Shown here: positions 1-11,323 of the stretch, piece by piece
Layout of the letters: each line of letters starts with the position of its first letter
Position numbering within the stretch: position 1 is the first letter of the stretch
Source: Dryas octopetala
Taxonomy: Eukaryota > Streptophyta > Magnoliopsida > Rosales > Rosaceae
Length of the DNA: 64,000 nucleotides
Direction: 5' to 3'
NCBI GenBank assembly: GCA_963921425.1
Contig: OY992833.1
Coordinates: 3,846,501 to 3,910,500, forward strand
Made by a program: the position numbers and the translations under genes
Notes under the pieces: model-generated
The model's input: only the letters and a program-made list of their open reading frames with translations
Told to the model about the DNA's origin: nothing
Databases searched by the model: none

Positions 1-358
1 CAGTGGCAACTATTGTTACTGTCAAACAGTGGCAACTATTGTTACTGTCAAACAGTGACGACCATTGTTACTGTCAAATAATGACAATCATTGCGAGTGG
101 CAGTAACAATAAATATGATGCTATATATTCTCAAGCATTGTTACTATCAAATAGTGGCAACCATTATTACTGTCAAACAGTGACAATCATTGTTATTGTC
201 AAATAGTGACAATCATTGTTATTGTCAAACAATAACAATCATTGCGAGTGACAGTAACAATAAATTTGATGCTATTCTTAAGCATAGTTACAGTCAAACA
301 GTGACAATTAATGTGAGTGATAGTAACAATGAATCTGATGTTATTCTCAAGCTTAGTA
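1..358. repeat. Degenerate tandem repeat at the window edge
   Basis: A short unit of about 30 bases built on TTACTGTCAAACAGTG recurs through this stretch. A longer block containing GAGTG..AGTAACAAT followed by a GATG..ATTCT segment is repeated three times (near 92, 240 and 310), so there is higher-order structure. Open frames through it are repeat-driven and are not believed to code. The array probably continues to the left of the window. Confidence 0.75.
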
Positions 359-1496
359 GCCAACGAATCGTTGGTAAATATATGCCGATCAATATAGGGT
401 TGATTGACATTGAAGGTTTAGTTTCAAAGTTTTAGGTTAGATTGATCGACAAAGGAATGTCAATCTATACACCAGGTAAACTTTAGATTTAATTTTATAT
501 TAGATTAATCGACTCCCCGTCCATGGTTTATTATTTAGGGTGTAACTCCAATGCACAAAACCTTTAAACTCCAAGTTTTTTTTTCAAGCTACAATTGATT
601 AAATTAATAAAGAAATGTTTACATCTCTCTCTAATGTGCGTATAAAAGCCAACATAACATAAGTTGCTCTCATAGGCAAGAGAAAAGTACATCTTGAGGT
701 GTAAGAAATATCCACATAATTCATTTATAATCCAAATATATTTAATTGAAGATAAGTATAAAAAGTATTCAGGTATTAAAAATTAAAGCACTACAAATTG
801 ATTGTTTTGATTATAAGAGTTTTATTAAAATAAAAAAATGATAATAAATGCAATGCAGTTCTTAAAAAATACAACAAATGGGAATTTTTATAGAATGGAG
901 GGACAAAAGTGAATTTAATGCAATAATGAGTTTTTGAACAAAATGTGATATTTCAAACAGAAAGCATTTAATACAAGTATTTGATTTCATTTATGTTGAT
1001 TTTAATTTGTTTTTGTGGTGCGATTTTTAGAACGGGTTTTTGGAGATTGATGTAAAGTGAGGCTTTGTGTTGATTTTGTCGATGCAGATCAGATTGTAGA
1101 TCAAGTGTAAATGCATGTGAAATTGCAAATGCAGCAATTGCAGTTGCAGTTGCAATTGCATTTTCAGTTGCAAATACATTTTTTAGTGCCAATTATATAT
1201 ACCCTTATTACTTATTAGTTTGCTATTACTTGCAGATCAGGTGTAGATCCAAGTGAAACTGCAAATCATGTGTAAATGGAGGTGATCAGGTAGTGAAACT
1301 ACAAATGCAGTAGTTACACATTCGTTAGTTTGTTGCCTTATTTTGCAATTACTGGTAGTGTTTTTGAATTTCGTTTACAGCATGTGGCCCGCAAAAGAAG
1401 AATAAGTTGTTGGGTTTCTATAGAATATGGCCCACAAAGAAATAATGGGGCTTTGGGTGTGTTTGATTAAGAAAAAAAGTTGTTAGTACTTGTTTA
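359..1496. other. Intergenic, AT-rich, no gene seen
   Basis: No convincing coding region is visible. A short run of GCAGTTGCA-like hexamers lies at about 1125-1180. The rest is unremarkable AT-rich DNA. Confidence 0.6.
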
Positions 1497-1914
1497 TTAA
1501 TGGACTATTTTTAATTTGTGCTCCATTTGGTCTGCCAGATGCATAACTAGCTTACACATATTTTGTTTTTTTCTTGTGTTGGGGAAAGCAACTTGTAAAT
1601 GTTGGATCTCGATTGCAGACAATGGACCTAGGCATGCCATGCAATCTAAAAGCATTGTCAAAGAGAATTTGGGCAATTCCAACAGTAGTATAAGAATGAG
1701 ATATTGAAATGAAGTGTGCATATTTGGAGTGCCTATCCACCACCACAAAGATTGTTGTCTTGCCATCAATAAAGTCCATTGAAATATCTTCCCACACTTG
1801 TGAGGGAACCAAAAGTGGTTGAAGTAAGCTAGAATGAGCAAGTTGTTCTGATTTTTGTTGCTGGCAAATATCAAAGGCTGCAATGAATTCATGAACTCTT
1901 CTACGCATTCCCAC
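1497..1914 (-). pseudogene. Gypsy integrase core fragment
   Basis: The translation shows the plant gypsy integrase core: a CQQQK stretch after the zinc-finger region, WEDISMDFI with the first catalytic Asp, VVVDRHSKYAHF, and FRLHGMPRSIVCNRDPTF carrying the second catalytic Asp. The frame breaks shortly afterwards and the catalytic Glu region and C-terminal domain are missing. Two overlapping frames are needed, so there is at least one frameshift. It follows the RNase H relic directly, as expected for this family. Confidence 0.85.
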
Positions 1915-1995
1915 CCAAAAGAAATTTTCTGGATTCGCTAGAGTTTTTTCTGGTATCCTTCATGGGTACTGTTGTGGAACTGCCCAATGATGTCA

Positions 1996-2664
1996 TTAAT
2001 TAAAGAACACTTTGCTGCAAGATAAATTCGAGCCTTGAAATAAACAATTCCATCTTTCAAGTCTCATGGTTCCATAGCTTCTCCCTTTGTAATTCGTTTG
2101 ATTAGCTCTTGCAAATCTGAAGAAGTTCTCACTTCCTCCTTGACATGCAGCTTCTACCCAATCTGGAATTGGCTGACTTATAGCAGCTAGGTGACCCATT
2201 TCATTTGATATTATTTCCGCTTCTTCTCTCCTTGAAAGCACATCAGCCACAATGTTTTTTCCTTTCTTAGACTCAATAACAAAGTCAAACCCCATTAGCT
2301 TATAAAGCCATCTTTGTTGGGTTGTAGTAGAGATTCGCTGGTCCCAAAAGTATTTCAAACTCAGTTGGTCCGTCCGTACCAAAAAATTTGGCCCCAATAA
2401 ATAAGGACACCATTTTTGCACAGCTAACACAAGTGCTTATATTTTCTTCTTATATGTTGGAAGCAACAAATTTTTTCCTTGTAATGCTTGATCGAAAAAA
2501 GACATTGGTTTGTCTTGCATTAAGACTACTCCTACACCTGAACCACTGGCATCACACTCCACAATAAACATCTTCGTGAAGTCAGGTAGAGCTAGTACCG
2601 AGGCTTTCGTCATGGTATCCTTCAATTGGAGAAATGTTGCCTTAGCTCCTGGAGTCCAAATCAA
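1996..2664 (-). pseudogene. Gypsy reverse transcriptase tail and RNase H
   Basis: The upstream part reads KATFLQLKDTMTKASVLALPDF then FIVECDASGSGVGVVLMQ, the start of the RNase H domain with its catalytic Asp. After a break at about 2435 it continues AVQKWCPYLLG, FLVRTDQLSLKYF and ADVLSRREE, the normal C-terminal half. The break removes only a few residues around the usual STYEKEMLAL segment. It belongs to the same dead gypsy copy as its neighbours. Confidence 0.85.
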
Positions 2665-3517
2665 TGAAAGAATCTTTTTTCAACATTTTTGTGTGCGGAG
2701 CTACTATTTTTTCATAATTTTGAATAAATTTCCAGTAGTAACCTGTGAGGCCCAAAAAATCTCTTAGAGCCTTCAGCGAATCTGGTTTTGGCCACTGCTT
2801 CATCACCTTAATTTTGTCCGGATCCACCTGAACACCTACACCTGAGATTTCAGGGCGAAGGTATTGCACCTTGTTTTGGCCAAACTGACATTTTTCTCTT
2901 TTTACAAACAACTGATGAGACCGCAATATAGCCCAGGTAATTTGTAAATGTTGAACATGGTCATTCCAAGTTTTGCTATATACGAAGAATATCATAAAAA
3001 AATACGAGAATGTTGTAAAAATATATGAAAGTAGGGTTTGAGGCAGAGATAAATATGATCTATATTTTCATTCATCAGATAACTATCCTTATATAGAGGT
3101 AGAGTTTACTAGAGTTTAGTACAATTACAAGTATGCCCCTACAACTATTTACATGAATAGCCACACTAATAAAGTATTTACAACAGAGAATAAATTTTCT
3201 TAAATAATCTTGAAATACCTCGTTCATTAAAGCTTGGAAGGTTACAGAGCATTAGTGAGCCATGGTGTGTCCTAAAGGCGGTCTTAGGTCTATCCTTGGG
3301 GACAACCTGAATTTGGTGATACCCACTGGACAAATTAATCCAGCTTGGTGAACACCGTAGCAGCATTTAATTCATCAAAAAATTCATCGATAACAGTGAT
3401 TGGGAACCGGTGAGCTCGATAGTCGATGAACATGACACGTTTGTCCTCTTGACTAGTATATATGACTGGTGAAGAATATGGACTATTGCTAGGTTTCATT
3501 ACTCCTAAAGCCAACAA
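2642..3517 (-). pseudogene. Gypsy reverse transcriptase, split by a solo LTR
   Basis: The N-terminal part (about 3178-3517) shows GVMKPSNSPYSSPVI, RVMFIDYRA, FTKLDL and SGYHQIQV, standard gypsy motifs. The C-terminal part (about 2642-2995) shows VYSKTWNDH, CQFGQNKVQYL and LRDFLGLTGYY. Between them lies the solo copia LTR at 3011-3185. The catalytic FDD motif next to the insertion is also out of frame, so polymerase activity is lost. Confidence 0.88.
3011..3185. mobile_element. Solo copia LTR inside the gypsy element
   Basis: The segment starts TGTTGTAAAA and ends TTTACAACA, and is flanked on both sides by the 5-base duplication GAGAA (3006-3010 and 3186-3190). Its sequence matches the LTRs at 34566-34750 and 41123-41308, including TATCCTTATATAGAGG and the GAATAGCCACAC block. 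It is therefore a solo LTR of the same copia family, left after recombination between the two LTRs of an element that had inserted into the gypsy reverse transcriptase. Confidence 0.93.
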
Positions 3518-3800
3518 ACATCTCTTTGACTAGCTTTTCTATCCCCGCCTTCTAGTAATGTAGGTAGTGATACGGCTTAACACAAACACACAAACGGGCT
3601 CCGCTCCGTACTTCAATGGAATTATGTGGTCATGGGAACGAGAAGGAAGTAGACGCTAATTAGGTTCCTTAAACACATCTTGAAATTGTTCCAAAACATT
3701 TTCAACCTCGTGGGGTTGGCTCCCATTGTTTCCTTCAAGCATTGGTGTTGCAAGGGAATGCATTCTGAGTAATACTCCTCTTGCACACTTCTCGAGCTCC

Positions 3801-4115
3801 TTAATTACAGAACTTCAAATTCCCAATTAACTTATTTTTGGGAATAGTTAGGCCTTGGAGATTCACCAGTTGTCCTGCCAACTTGAACTTCATTTTCAAT
3901 TTATCAAAATCCCATAAAATAGACCCAAGTGTTGACAACCATTGTGTGCCCAAAACAATATCATAACCCTCCAATGGCAACAAATAAAGATCCACAAAAA
4001 TAGTTATACCTTGAAGGTTAAATTGGACGTTAGTACATTTACCTTGGCTAGACAACTTGTCACCTGAAGCCACCATAACTTCCAATTTCCCTATAGTTTT
4101 TTGTTGCAGTCTCAT
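3801..4115 (-). pseudogene. Gypsy aspartic protease region
   Basis: The translation contains LPLEGYDIVLGTQWLSTLG and ILWDFDKLKMKF, the conserved C-terminal half of plant gypsy protease domains. The preceding frame ends with ILVNYGSTYNFTNDALA, in which the expected active-site DSGST reads NYGST, so the catalytic Asp appears to be replaced. The frame is continuous over about 104 residues. Confidence 0.8.
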
Positions 4116-5258
4116 TCATTGAGCAAGGGCATCATTCGTAAAATTATAAGTGCTTCCATAATTCACCAAGATAATAGTTGTGATACACCCAATGCCCCCA
4201 TTAACTCGCATCGTTTTCATGGCACTTGTACTAGTTATGGCATGCAAGGATATTTCTGGCAATGCCTTGGCTTCTTCAAAAATTGTATCTCCTTCGTCCA
4301 TCAATATGTCTCCATCTCCTTCTTCAGATATAGCTTCAATTAAGAGAATCTTCTTGCACCAATGTCCTGGAACAAACTTCTCATTACAATTGTAACACAA
4401 TCCCTTCTCTTGTCGCTCTTGTAATTCCACTGGGCACATCCATCGAACAGATGGAATGCAAGTCGTTGTCTCGTGAAGAACTGGTGATTGGCTTCTTTTC
4501 TGCTCCCCCGCTGTGGGAAAATTATGCCACTGTGACAGATTTCAAGCTTTATAGAGCCTAGAGAGTCCAATGGGGGAGGATAAAGTAGTGGGTCTGCCAG
4601 AAAAAACATCAGCTTTAATATTGTCTTTCAACCCACTAATGAAGAAGCTTACTTGTCGTTCTTGTGAGAGATACCCCACTTGGGACAGCAACGTCTCAAG
4701 AGTTTGATAGTCACGTACATAACCCATATGCTGTAATTTAGCCAATTCGCAGAAGAAATCTTGAAATTGGGTTGGGCTAAATCGTGCATGCAATCCATTA
4801 AAAAATTATTTCCAAGTTATTGCACCTCCTTCTTGTCTCAAGAGATGAAACCAAAATTGGGAATCCCCTTCAAGATGAAAGGACGCAAGAGCCACGCGGT
4901 CTTCGTCGGGAATCCGATGAAAGTGGAAAAACTGCTCTACCTGGCAAACCTAACTAGCAGTTTCTTCATCCCCTTGAAATGAGGGAAGTCAATCTTCACA
5001 ACCTTAGGATTATATGATGACCTACTTGTTCGGCTTCCATCAGAATGTTGTTCTCTTCGGCTTCCATCAGGATGTTGTTCTCTCTTTGGCCCAATAGAGG
5101 CCTCTCCGTCTTCTAGGTTGGGACGAGATTTTAGCTGTGCAGCCTACAGAGAGCTCAGTGAGTTGATCCATGATGTGTTTTTGTCCAGCGGTGAGTGACT
5201 TGACATCAGAGGTGAGCGAGCTGACGTTGGCCTCCAACTTCTGCACACGAGAATCCAT
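4116..5258 (-). pseudogene. Gypsy gag with zinc knuckle
   Basis: The N-terminus starts MDSRVQKLEANVSSLTSDV just downstream of the primer site, a coiled-coil-like start. After several frame breaks the middle shows FCELAKLQHMGYVRDYQ and FISGLKDNIKADVF, typical of gypsy gag. The C-terminal part has a CCHC knuckle, CYNCNEKFVPGHWCKK. At least three frames are needed, so no working gag can be made. Confidence 0.85.
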
Positions 5259-5265
5259 CCTAATT

Positions 5266-5276
5266 CTCTGATACCA
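5266..5276 (-). promoter_or_regulatory. Primer binding site of the gypsy element
   Basis: On the minus strand the sequence is TGGTATCAGAG, complementary to the 3' end of initiator Met-tRNA. It lies directly after the LTR end and about 15 bases before the gag ATG. This fixes the LTR boundary at about 5278. Confidence 0.85.
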
Positions 5277-5277
5277 C

Positions 5278-6620
5278 TGTGGTATGTACTGGGGATCTTG
5301 GACTTATGTTTCTTAGAACCTATGGTGAAAAGCTTGGAAAGTAACGAGCAAGTTAGACTAATTGAGGAGCCTACAACCTCGATCACAACTCAACTAAAAG
5401 TCAATAGGATGAAATTTATTCGATGCCTTTATTTATGAGAAATTTTAATCAAAAACCTCTTTTAATACCCCATCAACTATTTTGACCTCTAGTCCCAAAT
5501 ATAACTTTTATGACCCTTTTGCATTTGAAATATCAAAAATACCCTCCATATAAACCTCTTTTTTTTTACTGAAGTTTTTTTTTCTTTCTCTTCCTCAGCC
5601 AACCATTGCCCCATTGTCGCCGCGCCATTCGCCGTACGAGCCGTCGCCACCCCCATCCCAACAGATGCAACAAACCCAGCAGATTCAGCAGCAAACCCAA
5701 TAGATGCAGCTGCAAACCCTGGAAAATCCAATGAAAAAAAACCCAGCAATATCCTCTAAATGCGTTTTTTCCTAAAAAAACCTAGATCTGGTTGAATTTT
5801 TTGTCGCCAGATGGTTGAATTTATGGTCACCACATGGCTATAGCACATTCCACCATGTGGCGACCACAAATTCGACCATGTGACGACCACAAATTCAACC
5901 TGATCTGGCTATAGCACATTCCACCAGATTTGGGTTTTCAAATTTTTTTTGCTTTGTTTTTTTTTGTTTTTTTTTTTTTTTCAGATTGAGTTGGGAGAGA
6001 AGATGATGGGTCGCTAGCCGGTGCCCACCACCATCCTCCACCTCCTCCACCTCCCCCACCGACATCTCATCTTTGTCTCTCTTTCTCTGTCTGTCTCTCC
6101 CATTCCCTCTCAACCTATTTAGAGAAAAACCCAAATCTGGGTTTTCGAATTTTGTTTTTTATTTTTCAAATTTTGTTTTAGAGAGAAGGGAGAGAGATAG
6201 AGAGAGGAGATGATGGGTGTATGTTGGCCGGTGATGGAGGTCGCTCTCCATGGTTGCTGCACCTTGCAAGAAGAAGATGGAGGAAGGTTTAGCTACTACA
6301 CAGTAACTCGATTTGCCACATGGTCGCTAGGAGGGCCGTCTGGTCGCCACAATATATTTGTATAAGGGTATTTTGGTCTGAAAAAAAAGAAGAAGCAAAA
6401 GGGTCAAAAAATTTAGATTTGGGGCTAAGGGGTCAAAATAGTTTGTGGGGAATTAAAACGGGTTATTGATTAAAATTTCTCTTCATTTATTGACGCCCAC
6501 ATCTTAAATAGATGTGTTTACAATTCAGTGCCATAAACTAGAACAATATAATAGCAACAAACAAGTAGCCACAAACAGCAAGGCTGCACCACGTTTGAAG
6601 GAAAAATAAAAAAATATCTC
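5278..6620 (-). mobile_element. 5' LTR of the gypsy element, interrupted by a MULE
   Basis: The LTR edge begins at 5278 next to the primer site. The LTR is cut at 5436 by the MULE at 5437-6481 and resumes at 6491 with TGACGCCCACATCTT. On the minus strand it carries a CTATTTAAG-like TATA motif and AATAAA. The outer edge near 6620 is a guess, because no matching 3' LTR or target duplication is available. Confidence 0.45.
5437..6481. mobile_element. Non-autonomous Mutator-like element, ~100-bp TIRs
   Basis: The first 100 or so bases (GAGAAATTTTAATCAAAAAC...) are repeated inverted at the end (...GTTATTGATTAAAATTTCTC), with the CTATTTTGACC and GACCCTTTTGC blocks conserved. Flanks are TTTATTTAT on the left and TTCATTTAT on the right, a 9-base duplication with one mismatch, as expected of MULEs. 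No transposase is present. The interior carries GC-rich Ala/Pro-codon stretches and repeats of the phrase 'ccacatgg' rather than a real gene. Confidence 0.88.
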
Positions 6621-7446
6621 AACAACCTTTTCCACTCTTGACCAAGGATGACTTATTCAATTGTAACGTTGGCTCATAACAAGTTCTCAGAGTTTTGCTC
6701 TCTAAACCTGTCAAAACCCACATGGGACCAACTATAAAATGCATGTGTTAAACCCATGAGCCTAACTCATCCTCAAAAACCGGCTTGTAAGGAGATCGAG
6801 GATTGCTGAAGGCTTATATAGTGCATAACTTAACCACATTCTGGAGATGTGGGGTATTTAACACCCCCCTCAACGCCAGGGTTGAGCCCACTGCTACATG
6901 ACCGAACTCTACTAAACGAGAGTCCAAATGCCACATAGCAAACCCAACCAGTTCCAGGATACATCGAGTCACTATTGGATACTTCGAATCACAAGAATCA
7001 ATTGGGCTTAATTAATGCCGAGGAATATAAACCATCAGCTTTGATACCATGTTAAATTGCTTTAGGAGAATGATTTTCTGATAATCTCATTCAACCACAA
7101 ATGTGGGTATTAGTACATGAGCCTACAGCTAATTATAGGAAAATTACCTACATAATTACAGGGATTGTAGGAATTACAGGAACAACAAGATTTGCTAGTT
7201 TTGGATATGAATGCAATTTTAAATTCCAAGTCCATATATTTGACAAAAGTGCAACATAAACTAGCTATCATTTCGAAGAAATCCAAGATGATGATCATGA
7301 TTCTATTGAAATCTTGGAGGATTTTCATGGAAAACAAACAGTGTTGAGATGGAAGCAACTCAAGATGGTGAACTTTCTCCATTAGCATCGTGGCCTCATG
7401 ACAAGAAAAAGAGAACAAGTTGCAATAGTAAAGTCAGGGCAGTCAT
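6482..7446 (-). mobile_element. Small LTR-retroelement relic with PBS and PPT
   Basis: On the minus strand TGGTATCAAAGC (7038-7049) is a Met-tRNA-type primer site, preceded by an LTR end CAATTTAACA at 7050. About 170 bases further on GTTGAGGGGGG (6864-6874) is a polypurine tract, followed at 6863 by an LTR start TGTTAAATACCCC and a TATATAAG box. The interior is far too short for proteins. It may be a TRIM-like element or a heavily deleted copia. The two LTR sides do not look alike by eye, so two elements could be joined here. Confidence 0.5.
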
Positions 7447-8386
7447 CTACCGATCCGACGCTTGTCGGTGACAGTGTCGGGTTGGAAATTCCAAACCGTC
7501 GGAGTAACCGACGATACCGATCCGACTTTGCTTCTCTGGTTTCTTGTCGAAGCTCAACTCATGCAGCTTAACCAAGCTCGAGCGCTACGACAATCTTGAC
7601 CCAACGACCTGCGAGCTTCGACCTGCAAGCTCAACCACCACCATCCCACAACCACCGCTATCCCACAACCACCACCATCCCACAACCCAACCGATACCTT
7701 CCAAAACCAACCGACAACCTTCGAAACCGAAGCACTTGGTAACCGGCCATGTCCATGGCGGGGACAGATCCCTATCTGGCCATACCTCCGCTTGCGGTTC
7801 GGTGGTCGATTATGGGAATTCGGTTCGGTTACCGAACTGAACCTACCCCTACTACCAGGTTGTTTGTATACATTTGTCCTCTTTTGTTGTTTTGATCACC
7901 GTAGAAAGGCCTCAATCTATGAGATCTCTATTGTTATGTTGAATTTCAACCTCATCTTGAAAAATTGACTTGACAAGGCATCAATCTAGTAGATCTCCGT
8001 TTTTTTTTTCTTTTTTCTTTTTTCTTTTTCTTTTTGTGTGTGAAATATATCAATTTCTAATTCAATCTCAACACTATATTCTACAGTAATGATATTCAAC
8101 TATTTTGTTGGGAAAAATAGCTTAAATTAAAGCCTGTTTTTAATCCCATCTGATTGACTTTCCGAGGAATCATCAATTAGCCAAATTTAAGAGAAGGATA
8201 TGTTTGCATTTGAGCTCATTAACATTTGAGATATATTACCTTGTATAGTTGTACTAAAAATTCACATTTCTTGTATTCCTTTAACTTTGAAATTGTGAGG
8301 TTTAGTGGCATATTATTCCTTTAATTTTGAATTTCAAGGTCCTCTTGGACAATTCATTTGAATATAGGCATCAATCTGCATGATAC
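7447..8386. other. Intergenic; possible hAT-like fragment at its left end
   Basis: About 7447-7855 contains GATACCGATCCGAC-type motifs and ends ACTGAACCTACCCCTA, which resembles the TAGGGGT termini of plant hAT elements. No target duplication can be made out. The short open frame at 7544-7840 is rich in Pro/Thr/His repeats and is not convincing. 7860-8386 shows nothing recognisable. Confidence 0.35.
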
Positions 8387-9733
8387 GAGTAAAATGCACT
8401 ATTGGTCTACATACTTTTACCATTTTCCCATGTTGGTCCACGACCTAATTTTTGTCTCACTCCAGTCCAATTTGTAATTGACGTGTCCCAATGTAGTCAA
8501 TTCCGTCATTTTTGGGCAAACGTTCGTTTATTTCCATCATGTGCTGCACGCATGGGCTTTTTGAGAGGGCAGAAAGGTATTTTCATGTGAGATTGAAAGG
8601 TCCAATGTGTTATTTTCCTACACTCTTGCCAAAAAAAAGAATTAAAAAAAAAAATAAAACAAAGAATTATAGCAATCAGAAAAGAAACAAAGAATTATAA
8701 AAAAAAATTAAGTTTAAGGAAAAAAATAAAAGAGTTTAATAAAAGAAAAGAAAATAAAATTTAAGGATTCAGAAGCCCACCACCATCGACCCTCCCCACC
8801 CCACCTCCCTCCCCATCTCCGAGCACCAGGCAGCGCCACCCCACCAGCACTTAGCCCCGACCCACCCTTCCCCTAGCGCTGATAAAGTCAGATCTAAAGG
8901 TGTGCTCTGGCTATTACTGTAGGCACGTACTATGAACCAAAAGAACTGCATAAATGAATGAATAATAAAGCAAACTGCTACCTCCTACCTCCAAAAATCC
9001 CAGTTGGCTTATGGAATAGTCATCTCCCTTTTTCTCTCATAGACTCTTAGGGGGGTGTCCCCAACTCAGATTTTAATGGATTTTAAAAGTCTTAACAAAA
9101 TCTAAGTGTTCTCAATTAAGATTTTAATGCATTCCATAAAAATTTGGGTGTTCCCAACTCGGATTTTAATGGATTCCTTAGAAATCCAGGTGTCTTAAAA
9201 AATTGATGGATTTCATTAAGTGGTGAATTTGGATGGATTTGGATGGATTTGGGTGGAGTTTAATGGATTTTTTACACATAAAAGATTCCATGAGAATTCC
9301 AGCTATTTTCCTTGGATTTTGATGGATTTTAAAATTTATTAAAATTTGAGTTAGAGACACCCCCCCTTTAATTGGGTTATCTCTAGTGTTATTTGCGTAA
9401 ATATAGAAAAAAGTACAAATGACAGGTAGAGAAGTTCGAGAATACACCAATCTCACCAACCCAAAAGGTATTTTCTTTCTCTAAAATTGTCTGTTAATTT
9501 TTGTTTAGAAACCCCCAATCAATCATCATCATCCCCCAAATTTCAAAAACTCCAATAATCATCAATCATCATAATTATCTAAACCCTCTGAAAATATCTT
9601 AGAAACCCCATCAATCATCATCATCATCATCATCATCATCCCTTAAATCTCTCCAAACCCACCCTCCTTCATCTCTCTTCGCTTGCTCTCCTTTGCAACC
9701 CTAGAAGAAGCTGCCGCCGAGAGAGAAACAGAG

Positions 9734-9792
<59 letters not shown>

Positions 9793-10116
9793 GAGTGACA
9801 GAGAGAAAGCAAATGAGAGAGAAATAAAGTGACAGTGAGATGCGGCTAGGGAGGGTTGATTCCGGCACGGGGAGGGATGGGGTAGATGGTTGGAGATGGT
9901 GGCAAGAATGTAGGAAAAAAAGATACTTTTTTGCCCTCTCAAAAAGCCCATGTGTGCGGCACGTGACAAAAATAAACAGATGTTTTCCCAAAAGTGACGG
10001 AATGGACTACATTGGGACACGTCAATTACAAATTGGACTGGAATGGGACAAAAATTAGATGGTGATCTAACATGGAAAAATGATAAAAGTATGTGGACCC
10101 ATGGTGTATTTTACTC
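8387..10116. mobile_element. Long-TIR DNA element (~195-bp TIRs), MULE-like
   Basis: About 195 bases at the left end (GAGTAAAATGCAC... to ...TTTTTGAGAGGGCA) recur inverted at 9922-10116, including the CAATTTGTAATTGACGTG block in both arms. No transposase is visible. The interior holds a Tourist-like MITE (9050-9366), an ATC microsatellite at about 9610-9642, a long GA run at about 9737-9788, and 5'-UTR-like sequence. I could not find a target duplication, so the superfamily is inferred from TIR length and the GAG start. Confidence 0.8.
9050..9366. mobile_element. Tourist-like MITE nested in the long-TIR element
   Basis: It starts GGGGGGTGTCCCCAACTCAG and ends TTGAGTTAGAGACACCCCCC, imperfect inverted repeats of about 25 bases. 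TTA lies just outside the left end and TTTA outside the right end, consistent with a PIF/Harbinger-type TTA duplication. The interior repeats the phrase ATTTTAATGGATT many times. A related but partial copy lies at 61313-61505. Confidence 0.7.
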
Positions 10117-10252
10117 AAAAAATATTACTTTTAATTTTTTTTTTTGGGGTTTGGTTTTGTAAATTGTTTTGCTTGAAATATTTCTGACCACACATGAGTT
10201 GAACTTATTATTGGTGCAATTTTACTAATTTTATTCATCATAATAAAATCTA

Positions 10253-11323
10253 GGCTTAATTATCGATTTACCACCCAAAATTGTAACTCATTCCCACTTT
10301 ACCACCTGAAAGTTTTTTTGTCCCAGATTACCACCTGTAACTTACATCCGTGTCCCATTTTACCTTGTTCCGTCAACAATTCCGTTAATGCTGACGTGGC
10401 ACGCTGGATATGCGCCATGTGTCACATCTTTTTTGTATTTTTTGATTTTTTTGATTTTTCTATTTTTATAAACTTTGAAAATTAATTAAAAATAGCTCCG
10501 AACTTAGAAAAATACACGAAAAATTCCTACCGACTTGTCTTAACTAGTACTAATTAAATATGGGGTCAAAATGCCAATTTTCCCTCTAAAAATTTCCAAA
10601 AAATTTGGAAAGTCCAAATTTATTTCTAGAAAATTAAAATACTCTAGACTCTTTATAAATTCATAGAATAATCTCCCGAACTCCAAAAAATATGAGGTCT
10701 GCATCGTTAGTCTTCTAAAAACTAACAATACCTTTCTCGTGAACACTTGCTACCCAAAAGACCTCTCGGTCTTAGAGAAAAATAAAATTCCCTATAAAAT
10801 AAATTCTAGAAAAATTCTAGAATTTCTGTAAAGTCTCGAAATAATTCTCTAAAACAAGCTTTTGGTAATTTTTCAAAATATTTTTGAGAATTTGTCCAAG
10901 AGTTTACGAAAATTCTAGAATTTTTTTAATAGAGGAAAATTTATTTTAAATTTTTAGAAATGAATTTAGACTTTCTAATTTTTTTTGAAAATTTTTAGAG
11001 GGCAAACTGGTAATTTAACCTTATAGTAAATTAGTGCTAGTCAAGACGAGTCTGTAGAAATTTTTTGTTTATTTTTCTGAGTTTGGAGCTATTTTTAATT
11101 AATTTTCAAAGTTTATAAAAAAAATTAAAAAAATGCGAAAATAAAAATAAAAAAGATGTGACAGCATTAACGGCCAGATCGTCAGCATTAACGGAATTGT
11201 TGACGGAACAAGGTAAAATGAGACACAGATGTAAGTTACAGGTGGTAATCTGGGACAAAAAAACTTTCAGGTGGTAAAGTGGGAATGAGTTATAGTTTTG
11301 GGTGGTAAATCGATAATTAAGCC
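10253..11323. mobile_element. Foldback Mutator-like MITE with perfect 9-bp TSD
   Basis: The ends are GGCTTAATTATCGATTTACC and its inverse, and the inverted similarity runs at least 140 bases. A second inverted block lies deeper inside (the AGCTCCGAACT / AGTTTGGAGCT and AAGTCGGTAGG-type segments), so most of the element can fold on itself. It is flanked by TAAAATCTA on both sides (10244-10252 and 11324-11332), an exact 9-base duplication diagnostic of MULEs. There is no transposase. Confidence 0.93.

Larger units (their letters stand above)
1497..5277 (-). mobile_element. Ty3/gypsy LTR retrotransposon remnant (minus strand)
   Basis: Reading leftward from the primer binding site the order is gag, protease, reverse transcriptase, RNase H, integrase, which is the gypsy order. 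Every domain is recognisable but split by frameshifts and stops, so the copy is dead. A solo copia LTR sits inside the reverse transcriptase and a MULE sits inside the 5' LTR. No matching 3' LTR is seen left of the integrase, so that end appears truncated. The zinc knuckle and the Met-tRNA primer site suit plant gypsy elements; I cannot assign the clade. Confidence 0.9.

Noticed and set aside
9643..10020. Ser/Leu-rich proteins on the minus strand
   Set aside because: They are translations of a GA microsatellite and an inverted-repeat arm.
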